Source: Acidobacteriota bacterium (GTDB lineage: Bacteria > Acidobacteriota > Terriglobia > 20CM-2-55-15). From it: a stretch of DNA of 64,000 nt. The stretch is taken from positions 1-64,000 of the forward strand of contig QHWY01000096.1 in assembly GCA_003223875.1 (NCBI GenBank), read 5' to 3'. Below, piece after piece: positions 8,476-17,084 of this stretch; within the stretch, counting starts at the first letter, position 1, and every line of letters starts with the position of its first letter. The position numbers and the translations under genes were made by a program. The notes below the pieces were generated by a model. It had not been told where the DNA came from, searched no databases, and saw only the letters and a list, made by a program, of their open reading frames with translations.

Positions 8476-9696
8476 TTGTGGGAAATCCAAATCAATAGTG
8501 TCTCTAAAAAACTTGCAGCGATTTTTTTGATTCTGATCGGAGCCGGTATTCTCGTCTACCGGACTGGGAATCTCTTCATCGCTGCATGGATAACGCGAAA
8601 CGGCACGCTCGATCCCGCGATTTACGAGCGTGCCATTCGTTACGATCCTAAAAACGCCGATTATCATTTCATCCTCGCTCAGATCTACAACCATTCCACT
8701 CCCTATTTGAACCCTCTTCGCGCTCAGCAAGAATACGAAGCCGCTGCGCGATTGAATCCCGATCGAGCGAATCACTGGGGAGAACTTTCCAAGTACTACG
8801 AGCAGGCAGGAGACACGGCGCGATCCCGTCAGGCGATGCAGATGGCGTTAGAAAAGGATCCTCATTACGCTCAGACGCATTGGGCTGCTGCCAATCTCTA
8901 CCTTCGTCTCGGAGATCTCCAACCGGCAGATCTTGAATTACGCCAAACCGCCGATTTGGATGTCTCGTATCTCGAGCAGGTGCTGGATCTGGGGTGGCAT
9001 TTCTACCAAAATCCGCGGAAGGTCATGGACACATACGTTCCAAATACGAAGGATGCAAACCTGATCGCATTGAATTATTTCGTTGCCAGGAGAGATCAGG
9101 ACGGTGCTGCTCTTGCATGGGACCGTCTTCGAACTTTTAAGACCACGACGCGGGAGCGATTCCCTTATGTGGATCATCTCGTTTCAATCGGGATGCCTCA
9201 AGCGGCGTGGGAGATTTTTTCCTCCAACAATAAGGTCGACGCGTCGGGATTCTTTAATCCCGGGTTCGAGACCGATCCGATGAATGGCGGTTTCGATTGG
9301 CGATTCACAAGCTGGGCAAACGCCAGGGCTCGCCGCGATGCCACGATGGCCAGGGATGGTCTTGCGAGTTTTCTAGTTACGTTCAACGGAAAAGAAAATG
9401 TTGACTACAGTCAACTGTGGCATTGGCTGCCGGTTCGCAAAGGCGCATCGTACAATCTCAGGTTCTGGATGAAAACGGAAGCAGTCTCAACGGACGAGGG
9501 GATGTTCGTGGAAATCGACGGCCGCGCGTCGGAAAAACAGATTGGTTCGAACGACTGGAAGCAGATCGATATTCCGTTTACGGCTAGAACCGAACTCGTG
9601 ACGGTTCGTTTACGCCGAGTCCCTAGCAAGAAATTAGACAATCTCCTAAAAGGTAAGGTGTGGGTGGATGGCTTCAGTCTTACCGGACGGCCTTGA
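8476..9696 (+). CDS. Membrane-anchored TPR protein with a C-terminal carbohydrate-binding-like domain
   Basis: I place the start at TTG 8476, five bases after the VOC gene; TTG 8455 is also open. The 406-residue product has one N-terminal membrane segment (LAAIFLILIGAGILVY), TPR-like helices (about residues 35-190, including ERAIRYDPKNADYHFILAQIY), and a C-terminal beta domain beginning FFNPGFETDPMNGGFDWRF that resembles carbohydrate-binding modules. Such proteins are found beside O-antigen ligase and export genes in EPS loci. The gene ends 17 bases inside the convergent ligase-like gene. A role in polymer assembly or anchoring is inferred. Confidence 0.66.
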   Translation: MWEIQINSVSKKLAAIFLILIGAGILVYRTGNLFIAAWITRNGTLDPAIYERAIRYDPKNADYHFILAQIYNHSTPYLNPLRAQQEYEAAARLNPDRANHWGELSKYYEQAGDTARSRQAMQMALEKDPHYAQTHWAAANLYLRLGDLQPADLELRQTADLDVSYLEQVLDLGWHFYQNPRKVMDTYVPNTKDANLIALNYFVARRDQDGAALAWDRLRTFKTTTRERFPYVDHLVSIGMPQAAWEIFSSNNKVDASGFFNPGFETDPMNGGFDWRFTSWANARARRDATMARDGLASFLVTFNGKENVDYSQLWHWLPVRKGASYNLRFWMKTEAVSTDEGMFVEIDGRASEKQIGSNDWKQIDIPFTARTELVTVRLRRVPSKKLDNLLKGKVWVDGFSLTGRP

Positions 9697-10867
9697 CCCC
9701 GCCTTTTCTGGTCGTCAAAGCTAGTGCAATCCCAACGAAACTGAAAAAGAGCATCGCGTTGGATGGGATCTGCAAATTGAAATCCGTTGTGCTATGGACC
9801 AAGATTGCGAAAAGGGCGCCGGCGCACGCAAGTAAGCCACCCCGGCGTGCTGGTATGGGATGATGTGCGAAGGCGCGAGCAGCAGAGATGAGAATTAAAA
9901 CGATACTTACCCAGAATACCAAACTTCCCAAGATGCCCCATTCAGCCGTAATTTCGAGATAATCATTGTGCGCATGATCGAATAGGGATTCGGTGTGGAA
10001 AGTTTGATATTGCCTGAAGACATCCTGGTATTTGCCGGCTCCAATTCCCAACGGATTGGCCACAATCATCTTAAGTGTATCCCTTGAAAGATCCAATCGT
10101 CCGGCGCTCAACATCTCGTCCTGCTGCAGGAGTTCCTCGTAGCGTGCAAAGATATTTTCCATTCCTATCCAGAGCGCACCACCTGCAAGGAGGCCAAAAA
10201 ATACCGTCGCCAACGTTATCGCCAGACGCTTTTGCGAAACCCGCGTCCATATGGCTATTGTTATAAACATCAGTGTGAGTACCAACGAAATGATTCCCGT
10301 CCGAGACAACGAAAACATCACCGCCAAACCCATTAACGCTGCGCCAAGAAGGATAGAGTAGGAACGCGCTATTCCCTCGTCCAAGTGCGCGGCGGCGTAC
10401 GCAAGGCCAAGGCTTACGGCGATCGTCATCTCCAAGAAACCGGCGAAGTGATTCCGGTTGATCAGCGTTCCGGCCGAGATACTGAAAGCATTGTGATATC
10501 CGGGCATCCATCCCGGAGAGACGAAATACTGGAAAAGTCCCAGTAACGCCTCGAGCAGCCCCAGGAAAAATAAAAAATAGAAGAATTTCAGCACAGAGGT
10601 GGGTTTGCGGCGCGCGGCCTCCCAACTCCACGACGCGGCAAACAAACCTATAGCGGGTTTGACGCCTGCAGTAGCCATGATCAGGAACGCGATACCACTG
10701 AAGAGGAGGAAGAATACACTCAACCGTTGGCGTCGGATGACATCCGTGACGATCAAAACACCGAAACCGACTACCGCAGTGATTCCGACAACGTAAGTTT
10801 CAAGAGGCCGGACCGCACCAAAGAAGAGGAGCGAGTACAGAAACAGGACGGCCAAAAATCCGAACAT
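9680..10867 (-). CDS. O-antigen ligase / Wzy_C-family membrane protein
   Basis: This 395-residue protein has 10-12 membrane segments and the Wzy_C region: FSLSRTGIISLVL, a periplasmic loop with NPLGIGAGKYQDVF, then FDHAHNDYLEITAEWGILG, with the H-x-x-N pattern typical of O-antigen ligases and related polymerases. It acts in the inner membrane on lipid-linked sugars. It is directly followed upstream by the Wza-like gene (stop and start adjacent at 10867/10868), so the two form an operon. Because a separate Wzy candidate lies at 35.5-36.8 kb, this one may be the ligase rather than the polymerase. Confidence 0.8.
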   Translation of the reverse strand: MFGFLAVLFLYSLLFFGAVRPLETYVVGITAVVGFGVLIVTDVIRRQRLSVFFLLFSGIAFLIMATAGVKPAIGLFAASWSWEAARRKPTSVLKFFYFLFFLGLLEALLGLFQYFVSPGWMPGYHNAFSISAGTLINRNHFAGFLEMTIAVSLGLAYAAAHLDEGIARSYSILLGAALMGLAVMFSLSRTGIISLVLTLMFITIAIWTRVSQKRLAITLATVFFGLLAGGALWIGMENIFARYEELLQQDEMLSAGRLDLSRDTLKMIVANPLGIGAGKYQDVFRQYQTFHTESLFDHAHNDYLEITAEWGILGSLVFWVSIVLILISAARAFAHHPIPARRGGLLACAGALFAILVHSTTDFNLQIPSNAMLFFSFVGIALALTTRKGGVKAVR

Positions 10868-11872
10868 TTACCTGATATAAATCGCTCGTCCAACGGCGAT
10901 GGCGACCGCTGAATCCAGCGCCCGGGACAATCCGGTTTTCACCCTGTTGGATGGAACAAACAGGATATCGTTTGCAATCAACGGAACGTCATCGGCGGAC
11001 CCATCGAGTATCTTTTGGATATTCACGGGAATCTCCTCTTTAGTGCGATCCGCGTGATACCGAATGATTGTGCCGCCCGCCTTCTTTGCGTCACGGGAAA
11101 ATCCGCCGCCGAGTGCGGCCGCCTGGGCGACAGTTAGGGGCTTGCCGAAGCGCAGCGGAAATTCGCCGGGTCTAACAAATTCGCCAACGACGAAGATGGA
11201 GAGTGCGGAGAGAACGTTGACAACGTCGCCGGCATTTATCCGAATGTTGAGTTCGGTCTTCCCGTTCTGGAACAAATCGGCCACGTCGATATCGATCGTT
11301 TCGGTTTTCGGAGGAGCATTCGAGGGAACCGAAATATTCGGTCCGTCTGAAGTTCGCCGGATGATCTGAATAGTTTTGCCGGCCGCCGGATCTAATCCTT
11401 GGGCCATCGCCAACATATCCATCAGGAATTTTTGACCTTTAATCTGGTAAATGCCGGGTGCTCTGACCGCGCCGAGCACCGACACCGGCTGCGAAGCATA
11501 CTCCCTTATGAAGACGCTGACGTGAGGTTCATTAATGTACTTCTTTTTCAGTTCATCCTGGATGATCAGTGCGAGCTCTTCAGTGGTGCGACCGTTCGCA
11601 TTCACGACACCGATGAGCGGTAAAGCCAGGGTTCCCGCTGCGGAGACCCGTGATGTGGTACTCAGTTCAGGCACCTCGAACACCGTTACGTCGAGCAGGT
11701 CATCCTGACCAATGCGATACGATTCGCCGGCTAAAGACGTCGGCCCATTCTGGGGTTGTGTCGACAGAAATGAAGACGCAGGCGGCGCAGGGATCGAGGG
11801 TTGCGGTTGCTTTTGGGCAAATAGACTCAGGCACAAGATTAAGGGAAAAAAGCCGGCTGCGAAATATCGCAT
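10868..11872 (-). CDS. Polysaccharide export protein, Wza-like (Poly_export and SLBB domains)
   Basis: A 334-residue exported protein with signal peptide ending near LSLFAQ. The Poly_export domain begins YRIGQDDLLDVTVFEVPELS and continues with GTLALPLIGVVNANGRT. Two SLBB segments follow (VSVLGAVRAPGIYQIKG and FVVGEFVRPGEFPLRFGKP). Homologues form the outer membrane or periplasmic channel for EPS export and work with a Wzz/BY-kinase such as the one at 49.8-52.7 kb. There is no lipobox cysteine, unlike E. coli Wza. About 200 A/T-rich bases separate it from the divergent FecR gene. Confidence 0.87.
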   Translation of the reverse strand: MRYFAAGFFPLILCLSLFAQKQPQPSIPAPPASSFLSTQPQNGPTSLAGESYRIGQDDLLDVTVFEVPELSTTSRVSAAGTLALPLIGVVNANGRTTEELALIIQDELKKKYINEPHVSVFIREYASQPVSVLGAVRAPGIYQIKGQKFLMDMLAMAQGLDPAAGKTIQIIRRTSDGPNISVPSNAPPKTETIDIDVADLFQNGKTELNIRINAGDVVNVLSALSIFVVGEFVRPGEFPLRFGKPLTVAQAAALGGGFSRDAKKAGGTIIRYHADRTKEEIPVNIQKILDGSADDVPLIANDILFVPSNRVKTGLSRALDSAVAIAVGRAIYIR

Positions 11873-12073
11873 AAATATCTCCGTAATTGGTCAACCTATG
11901 GTGCACAAGGGGCCTTCCAAAAGCAATTTAGATCATCGGTGGATGTTTGACTTTTGAATGCTCCAATGAGACAAACGTAAGCTCCATGAGTAGAGGCCAT
12001 TCGTATAAATTAACTGCGATATTTTCAATATTTGTCATCATCCCACCGGCCATGCCTTTCCGAGCAGGTAAAA

Positions 12074-13588
12074 ATGGGCCGGCTTAGATCAAAGACAACG
12101 GCGATCGCAGGGGTTTGTTTTGCTCTGATAGCTCTCGGGGGCTACAGGTTGATCTTCATGCGCAACGCCGTTGAAAACAAGATCGGTTCTGTTGAGCGAG
12201 ATTCCCAGGCGGCCCGAGCTCAAGACGAATCTAAGATTTCGCAACCGGCGTCGTCATTGGGTGTCGCGACCGAGCGTAAGGGAGTCACGGCGCAGGGATT
12301 CAAACAAGCCAACGCGCTCGCTGAAAAACTGAAGCAGGAAAACACGCAGACGGCGCAACAACAGGATGCAACGGCGAAATTCGGCACCGCCTCCGGTGAA
12401 GTGCAGGTCGTGCGTACAGATTTGGACGCCACCCGTCAAGATCTGGCGAACAGTAAGAAGGAGTTGACCGGACCGGCGTCGGAAATTTCACCTTCGAAAA
12501 CTGTTTTAGCCTCTGTCAGTGCTGTCGGCGCCGTTGAGGTTCGCGGAATTCCGATCAAGCAGGACGCAACCATTTTTTCCGGCGACCGGGTGCGGGTTGG
12601 CGATAAAGGGTATGCGAAGCTCAGTTTTACGGCCGGCCACAAGATCGAGCTTACGGAAAAGACGGACATCACGGTAACAAATACGCGAACCGGCGTTGAA
12701 CTAAGTCTGAGTTCGGGCACGGTGGGATTCGCGACTCGTGAAGGCGGTTCGATCACCGTTAGGGTGGGTGGTGTGGAGATGACCGCCAATGAAGCAGCGG
12801 CAGGACACATTGCTGTTCTCGGCGCGGATTCTATCGGGGTTCGCGTGGTCAATGGCGGCGTGCTCCTGAGAGATATCAAAACAAAAGAATCCTGGACGGT
12901 TGCTGCCGGCGAGGAACGCCTTTTTAGCGGGGGGACATCCAAGCCTGCGGAGCCACTCCCTCAGGTCGCATCGAACATTCCACCACAACTGCCCAGTGTT
13001 CCGCCGTCACAACCGCCGCAAGATAGCCCCAGTCAAAGCAGTTCCCGATGGCGCCGCGGTCTTCTTTGGCTGTTTGGCGGAGCATTTGGAGCTGCCGTTG
13101 TACTGCCAGGGGATTCAGCTCGCTCGTCTTTTTCGATCACACCGGACGCAGAACGAGTGGGATCGGCTATAGCCGTTGCAGAACAGGCCCAAACGGTCGC
13201 GGTTCGGCTTGTGGGGCTCGGAGATCAGGTTCAGGCGGCCATTGGAGCCGCCCAGAACGTTCCGTCACCGACCCGGACAGATTTGATGTCTAAGACTCGC
13301 ACGGTGGTTAATCAGGCGCAGACCAGCCAGCAACGTATCGAGTCTTTATTGGCGCAGTTGAAACAATCGCAGGCTAGTCTGGCCGTTTCCGCGGATCCGG
13401 CATCAGTTCAGAGCCAGATCGATGCGATCATTCTATCGCTGAACGCGGAAATCGCCGTCTTGAATGAGTTGATTGTACAGCTGAACAATGTGATACTGAC
13501 TGCCACCAACGCAGGCGTGATGAATGTCCCGAATGTGGATCTACAGACAGTCCCAATGGCGCCCGCACCCTCACGAAGTCTACCCTGA
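12074..13588 (+). CDS. FecR-domain protein with membrane anchor and coiled-coil C-terminus
   Basis: Start ATG 12074 gives 504 residues; TTG 12032 is an upstream alternative. Residues 8-30 form a membrane anchor. A polar helical region follows, then a FecR domain (about 150-285) with SAVGAVEVRG, IFSGDRVRVGDKGYAKL, VNGGVLLRD and WTVAAGEERLF. A Pro-rich linker, a second hydrophobic segment (GLLWLFGGAFGAAVVL) and a coiled coil (QQRIESLLAQLKQSQASL) end the protein. FecR domains relay signals or bind cell wall in sigma/anti-sigma or EPS systems. No sigma gene is attached, but a broken one lies at 15.8 kb. Pieces of its 3' end are duplicated at 15149-15295 and 16039-16128. Confidence 0.76.
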   Translation: MGRLRSKTTAIAGVCFALIALGGYRLIFMRNAVENKIGSVERDSQAARAQDESKISQPASSLGVATERKGVTAQGFKQANALAEKLKQENTQTAQQQDATAKFGTASGEVQVVRTDLDATRQDLANSKKELTGPASEISPSKTVLASVSAVGAVEVRGIPIKQDATIFSGDRVRVGDKGYAKLSFTAGHKIELTEKTDITVTNTRTGVELSLSSGTVGFATREGGSITVRVGGVEMTANEAAAGHIAVLGADSIGVRVVNGGVLLRDIKTKESWTVAAGEERLFSGGTSKPAEPLPQVASNIPPQLPSVPPSQPPQDSPSQSSSRWRRGLLWLFGGAFGAAVVLPGDSARSSFSITPDAERVGSAIAVAEQAQTVAVRLVGLGDQVQAAIGAAQNVPSPTRTDLMSKTRTVVNQAQTSQQRIESLLAQLKQSQASLAVSADPASVQSQIDAIILSLNAEIAVLNELIVQLNNVILTATNAGVMNVPNVDLQTVPMAPAPSRSLP

Positions 13589-13609
13589 TTGATATCTCTG
13601 AGATGCTGA

Positions 13610-13768
13610 GTTGTGGTCTGCGCCCGGAACCGCTCAGATCAACTCGACAAATGTCTCCGGGCTGTTAGAAATCTTTGCCGCAACCCAGATAAAGTCGAAG
13701 AGCCATTGGTGTCCCAGAACAGGCTCGAATTTCACCCGGACAGCCGGGCGTCCGCAAATGATTTTTGA
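13610..13768 (+). pseudogene. Truncated copy of the GT2 glycosyltransferase N-terminus
   Basis: The frame reads VVVCARNRSDQLDKCLRAVRN and closely matches the start of the intact GT2 gene at 16132 (VVVCTRNRPDQLGKCLQAISN). After this the match fades, consistent with an internal deletion and a lost frame, and the frame stops at 13768. The bases before it also match the stretch before the intact gene: both follow a coding end that reads PSRSLP. This is a non-functional duplicate. Confidence 0.75.
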
Positions 13769-13775
13769 TTATCTC

Positions 13776-14894
13776 TCACCTCTTGGAACTTGACTCCACC
13801 TGATCCGCTGTGGCGGCAGTGAAGATGACAAAGCAGAGGAAAAAGGTACCATATGCCAGAAAACCCAAGTCGCGGCCAAGCAGCGAACCAATGATCACCG
13901 GAACTGCCTGCACAAGGGCACAATTTCGCCACAGATTTGAAGCCGTTCGCATTGGAGTCCCGGCGAGTACGATGCTGGCAGACAACATCAGGATAGCAAT
14001 TGCCCAGCCAGCGTGCGGTATCACGTCGTCAAACTGAGAGAGGCGATCAACGGCTTGTAATGGAGAAAAATTCGATGGATCATGAAAATAGAATGGCACT
14101 GTTAGAACAGCGCAACTGAAGCAAGTCCACAGCAGCCAGTTCGCGGAGCATCTCCACCCATATCTCGAATTGAGCCATCCGAAGGCTAAAGGAATCAGCA
14201 GAAGAAAATTCGCCCGAGACGCTAAAGTTACACCCCAAGCCAGCGCAGGCAAGATCTTGCGTTCGGCAGTCACGAGCCACCACAGACCTAACATAACGTA
14301 GATCGCGTTCGTGACATGGCCGACACCGGTAGCGACCTGCTGAAGAACAATAGGACTGAAAAGGAACAAGAGAAACCAGCGCAATGCCGCAGAAGCGCGT
14401 CCCAATTGGCGGCATAGAACGAAAAAGAACATTATGAGCCACGCGAGGTTCTGCAGGCCGCTGGTGCCCAATATCACAAAGGGGGCTGCGAGAAGCAATG
14501 CACCAGGAAGATGGTGGATTTCATTGCCCAGGTAGGTTCGCACATAATAGGGAAAATGGCCATGAATCAACTCTAGGGCGCCAATATTCATTGCATCGTC
14601 ATCGTCGCCACCTAATCCCGGTACCTGTACGTTGACGGCTGGGTAAACAACAACGAAGAACAGCCCTAACGCCACAAAAACTGCTATGGAGAGGCAGAGT
14701 GCACTGCGCTCACTGATTCGGAGTGCAAGGCGCGAAACCCAAATACCGAATGCCGCGCCAAGACAATAAATACCGATTCCTATCGAGCCGAAAAACTTCT
14801 GGAGAATGGAGACGGATGGTAACAGCAGGCCGAGCCAGAGTGCGACACTTTGGAGGACACTGTTCGCCAGCACGTACCCTCGATTCTTGAACAT
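13776..14894 (-). CDS. GT-C-like integral membrane glycosyltransferase, family uncertain
   Basis: The likely start is ATG 14894, giving 372 residues; the frame is open to 15128 but those extra residues are not membrane-like. There are 9-11 membrane segments. The first large outside loop has GLGGDDDDAMNIGALE, an acidic motif placed as in GT-C enzymes that use polyprenyl-phosphate sugars (GT39/GT87/DUF2029 type), and the later loop has NEIHHLPGALLL. The gene stands alone on the minus strand between two broken duplicates of the FecR-GT2 module, so it may have been inserted or been bracketed by the duplication. The substrate is unknown. Confidence 0.55.
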   Translation of the reverse strand: MFKNRGYVLANSVLQSVALWLGLLLPSVSILQKFFGSIGIGIYCLGAAFGIWVSRLALRISERSALCLSIAVFVALGLFFVVVYPAVNVQVPGLGGDDDDAMNIGALELIHGHFPYYVRTYLGNEIHHLPGALLLAAPFVILGTSGLQNLAWLIMFFFVLCRQLGRASAALRWFLLFLFSPIVLQQVATGVGHVTNAIYVMLGLWWLVTAERKILPALAWGVTLASRANFLLLIPLAFGWLNSRYGWRCSANWLLWTCFSCAVLTVPFYFHDPSNFSPLQAVDRLSQFDDVIPHAGWAIAILMLSASIVLAGTPMRTASNLWRNCALVQAVPVIIGSLLGRDLGFLAYGTFFLCFVIFTAATADQVESSSKR

Positions 14895-15148
14895 ATAAGA
14901 ACAGAGCGGCGACGATCCAGTTAGATAACGCAAACCCTTACACCCTTCACCGCATTCTAAGGGAGTGAAAGATCCGTGGGCGCAAATTACGCTAAAAACC
15001 GCGCAGCGCCCCCGCAATACCAAGTATCGGCAAAAGCCAGAACCTTTCCGTGACGAAGGCCAGAGGAGCACCAGCATGCCAAACGCCTCTCCGGAATCCA
15101 CCAAGCCGCTGCCTATAGTTGACGGCACGGAATTGTGAAATTCAGGAA

Positions 15149-15295
15149 GTCAAGCAACATATCGAGTCGTTACTGGCGCAGTTGAAACAATTGCAGGACA
15201 GTCTGGCAGCAGTTAGCCAGCGCGTTCCGCAGGGAGCGTTGGCGGGTGACGTTTCCGCGGATGCCGCATCAATGGAGACGGCGGAGCGTAAATAG
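15149..15295 (+). pseudogene. Fragment duplicating the coiled-coil end of the FecR protein
   Basis: The frame encodes HIESLLAQLKQLQDSLAAV and then DVSADAAS, matching RIESLLAQLKQSQASLAV and SADPAS of the intact FecR-domain protein at 12074. The nucleotide match covers most of 15152-15210 and resumes after an insertion. There is no start codon or FecR domain, and the frame ends at TAG 15295. It is the debris of a second FecR gene copy. Confidence 0.72.
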
Positions 15296-15486
15296 GTTCC
15301 CTTCCGAATAAATACAAGTAACTGCAGAAAAATTTTAAAAAGTTTGCGGGTGCGATTCGTTTTTCGCCGGTAGGGAAGCCTTCTGGTCCCAAGAACCCTT
15401 GATCGAGCCGATGGTAAGAAAATCGAGAATCCGCAGCACGCACAGTCGGCCAACACTAACGTGCTAATGTAGCTTCCCCGCGACTG
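15296..15486. other. Non-coding stretch before the tandem array
   Basis: No convincing gene is seen. The A/T-rich tract aaaaattttaaaaagtttgcgg (about 15327-15349) followed by a G/C-rich part could be an old promoter or leader of the broken sigma-factor gene downstream. This is a guess from position only. Confidence 0.3.
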
Positions 15487-15665
15487 ATTTCGCTTTTGCG
15501 TCGAGGGAAAAGTGATTTCCCTCGGCGCATTTCGCTTTTGCGTCGGGGAAAAAGCGATTTCCGCCGACGCATTTCACTTTTGCGCCGGGGAAAAAGCGAT
15601 TTCCCTCGACACATTTCACTTTTGCGTCGAGGGAAAAGTGATTTCCCTCGACGCATTTCGCTTTT
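15487..15665. repeat. 42-bp tandem repeat array, four full units plus a partial one
   Basis: Units are 15487-15528, 15529-15570, 15571-15612 and 15613-15654, followed by a 12-base partial copy. Each unit has the form atttcRcttttgcgYcg then ggRaaaagYg then atttcc and a C/G-rich end. Two mutually exclusive hairpins can form per unit: a 12-14 bp one pairing gcgtcgagggaaa with tttccctcgacgc, and a 7 bp one pairing cRctttt with aaaagYg. In units 2 and 4 both arms of the small hairpin change together (cgc/gcg against cac/gtg); unit 1 keeps pairing through G-T, and unit 3 has one mismatch. It sits about 125 bases before the broken sigma-factor gene. Confidence 0.85.
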
Positions 15666-15790
15666 CAGCCGAGGACTTGGGCATTCCAGTGAATTTGCCC
15701 AGGCGTTCTCGCCATTGAGAACGTCAGGTCTGAAGAAAATTGCAAGGTTTTGCTCGTTTCCGGTGTCATTACTAATAGAGGACGAAAAAC

Positions 15791-16042
15791 ATGAGACCAG
15801 GCTCAAACAAACCCAGGGAGACGTTCTTCCAAGAGCTTGACCGGCTATTCCGGCAAAAACACGAGCTCATGTACCAGATAGCGTTCCGTGTGACGGACAG
15901 TTGTAGGCGCGGTCTATGACCGCGCGTTTTTCCTGGAATCAACGAGATACGCGCGGTCATAGACCGCGCCTACAGCGCATTTGTCACGACAAAAGACATT
16001 TTCCGCAGCCTGCTAGACCTTGAAACAACGGAAGCCTCATGA
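15791..16042 (+). pseudogene. ECF-type sigma factor gene broken by a palindromic repeat
   Basis: ATG 15791 follows a clear ribosome site (agaggac). The frame encodes FFQELDRLFRQKHELMYQIA and then FRVTDS, the start of a sigma-70 region 2 as in ECF sigma factors. At 15902 it runs straight into a perfect palindrome and stops within it. After the palindrome an open stretch (15972-16042) ends ...LLDLETTEAS and overlaps the next start as ATGA, as sigma and FecR genes often do. I infer that the middle of the sigma gene was lost and the palindrome now fills the gap. Confidence 0.65.
15902..15974. repeat. REP-like perfect palindrome, 25-bp arms
   Basis: Left arm 15902-15926 begins tgtaggcgcggtctatgacc, and right arm 15950-15974 is its exact reverse complement. 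The loop is 23 bases. The inner part (cggtctatgaccg) is itself palindromic and recurs at 55594-55612. This is the form of a REP or BIME element of the kind moved by REP-associated transposases; no such transposase is in the window. It interrupts the sigma-factor remnant. Confidence 0.85.
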
Positions 16043-16128
16043 TAGTTTATAAATCGGTTATGGCGGGTCTGTTACTCCTCCCCGCCAGCGCGATTCTGCC
16101 GCAGGTTCCCTCACGAAGCCTGCCGTAA
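16039..16128 (+). pseudogene. Internally deleted FecR-type gene: signal segment joined to a C-terminal end
   Basis: ATG 16039 overlaps the stop of the sigma remnant (ATGA) and encodes only 29 residues: a hydrophobic signal (VMAGLLLLPASAIL) followed by PSRSLP and a stop. PSRSLP is also the very end of the intact FecR-domain protein at 13588, and the bases around it match. I read this as a FecR gene that lost its whole middle. A tiny functional exported peptide is possible but not supported. Confidence 0.55.
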
Positions 16129-16131
16129 TTT

Positions 16132-17070
16132 ATGAGTCCGACATGCTCAGTCGTAGTTTGCACTCGAAACCGGCCGGATCAGCTCGGCAAATGTCTCCAA
16201 GCGATTAGCAACGTTTCTTACTCCAATTTTGATGTTGTTGTCGTCGACAATGGTGACGAAAACGAACGTATCGAGCACCTGGCGGAAAGATGGAATGCGA
16301 AATACGTCCGAGAGCCGGTAATCGGAGTCAGCCGCGCTCGAAATCGCGGGGCGCGGAGCTGCGGGTCGGAAATTGTTGCATTCATCGATGATGACGCGAT
16401 TCCGGACTCGACCTGGTTGAGCAATCTTGTGGAGGAATTTAGAGATCCAACCGTAATGGCGGTAACCGGCCGGATCGAGCCTTTGAATCAAAATGCATAT
16501 GGCGATGTACGGCCGTGTGCAAGGGGCCGGGACAAAAGGCGTTTGTTCGATGCCGGCACTCGTGATTGGTTTGCATTGGCCAATTTCGGGGGAGTGGGTG
16601 ATGGGGCAAACATGGCGTTCAGACGTAAAGCTTTCGAGATTTGGCCCGGTTTTGATGTGCGTTTGGGTCTGGGCGGGACGATTGAGGGAAGCGACGAGCA
16701 CAATGCATTCTTCGAACTGATCCAACGCGGATCCCGGATTGTGTTCACTCCCGCAGCTATCGTGTATCATCCGTTTCCAACGACATTAAAAGAAGCGCGG
16801 GCCCGGTCTTTTCGCAATCTCCGAGCGGCTTTTGCGTACATGACGCTCTTGTTCGTCGAGCAGCCTCGCTACAGAATTCCGTTGGCCCGTTTTCTCGCGC
16901 GTTCGATCTTCCGGCGCATTTTGGGAAAGGCTACCAATGTCATCCATTCACGCCGGCATGAACTGGTCGCGATTGCCGGTTCCTTCGAATATTGGAGTTC
17001 CCGTCACGATCATCGAAGAGGTTCGCCGCCGCTCGCAGCAGATTCCAACGTTATTAAGACTTTTGAATAA
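16132..17070 (+). CDS. GT2 family glycosyltransferase
   Basis: A 312-residue cytoplasmic GT-A enzyme. It opens with CSVVVCTRNRPDQLGKCL, has VVVVDNGD and EPVIGVSRARNRG for nucleotide-sugar binding, and FIDDDAIP, the DxD-type metal site. ANMAFRRKAF and GTIEGSDEHNAF complete the family pattern. It likely adds a sugar to the EPS repeat unit. It is the first intact gene of a plus-strand operon and begins four bases after the FecR remnant. A truncated copy of its start is at 13610. Confidence 0.85.
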   Translation: MSPTCSVVVCTRNRPDQLGKCLQAISNVSYSNFDVVVVDNGDENERIEHLAERWNAKYVREPVIGVSRARNRGARSCGSEIVAFIDDDAIPDSTWLSNLVEEFRDPTVMAVTGRIEPLNQNAYGDVRPCARGRDKRRLFDAGTRDWFALANFGGVGDGANMAFRRKAFEIWPGFDVRLGLGGTIEGSDEHNAFFELIQRGSRIVFTPAAIVYHPFPTTLKEARARSFRNLRAAFAYMTLLFVEQPRYRIPLARFLARSIFRRILGKATNVIHSRRHELVAIAGSFEYWSSRHDHRRGSPPLAADSNVIKTFE

Positions 17071-17084
17071 AGCTACTGCCCTTC

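Noticed and set aside
14895-15128. N-terminal extension of the GT-C-like protein
   Set aside because: The extra 78 residues are rich in Cys, Gly and Ser and do not look like a membrane protein start; homology-like membrane segments begin after ATG 14894.
15487-15665. CRISPR array
   Set aside because: The 42-bp units follow each other without unique spacers, and no cas gene is near.
15456-15840. Repeat proteins coded on both strands of the 42-bp array (RRGKSDFPRRISLL units)
   Set aside because: The unit length is a multiple of three, so all frames stay open by chance; there is no ribosome site and no family match.
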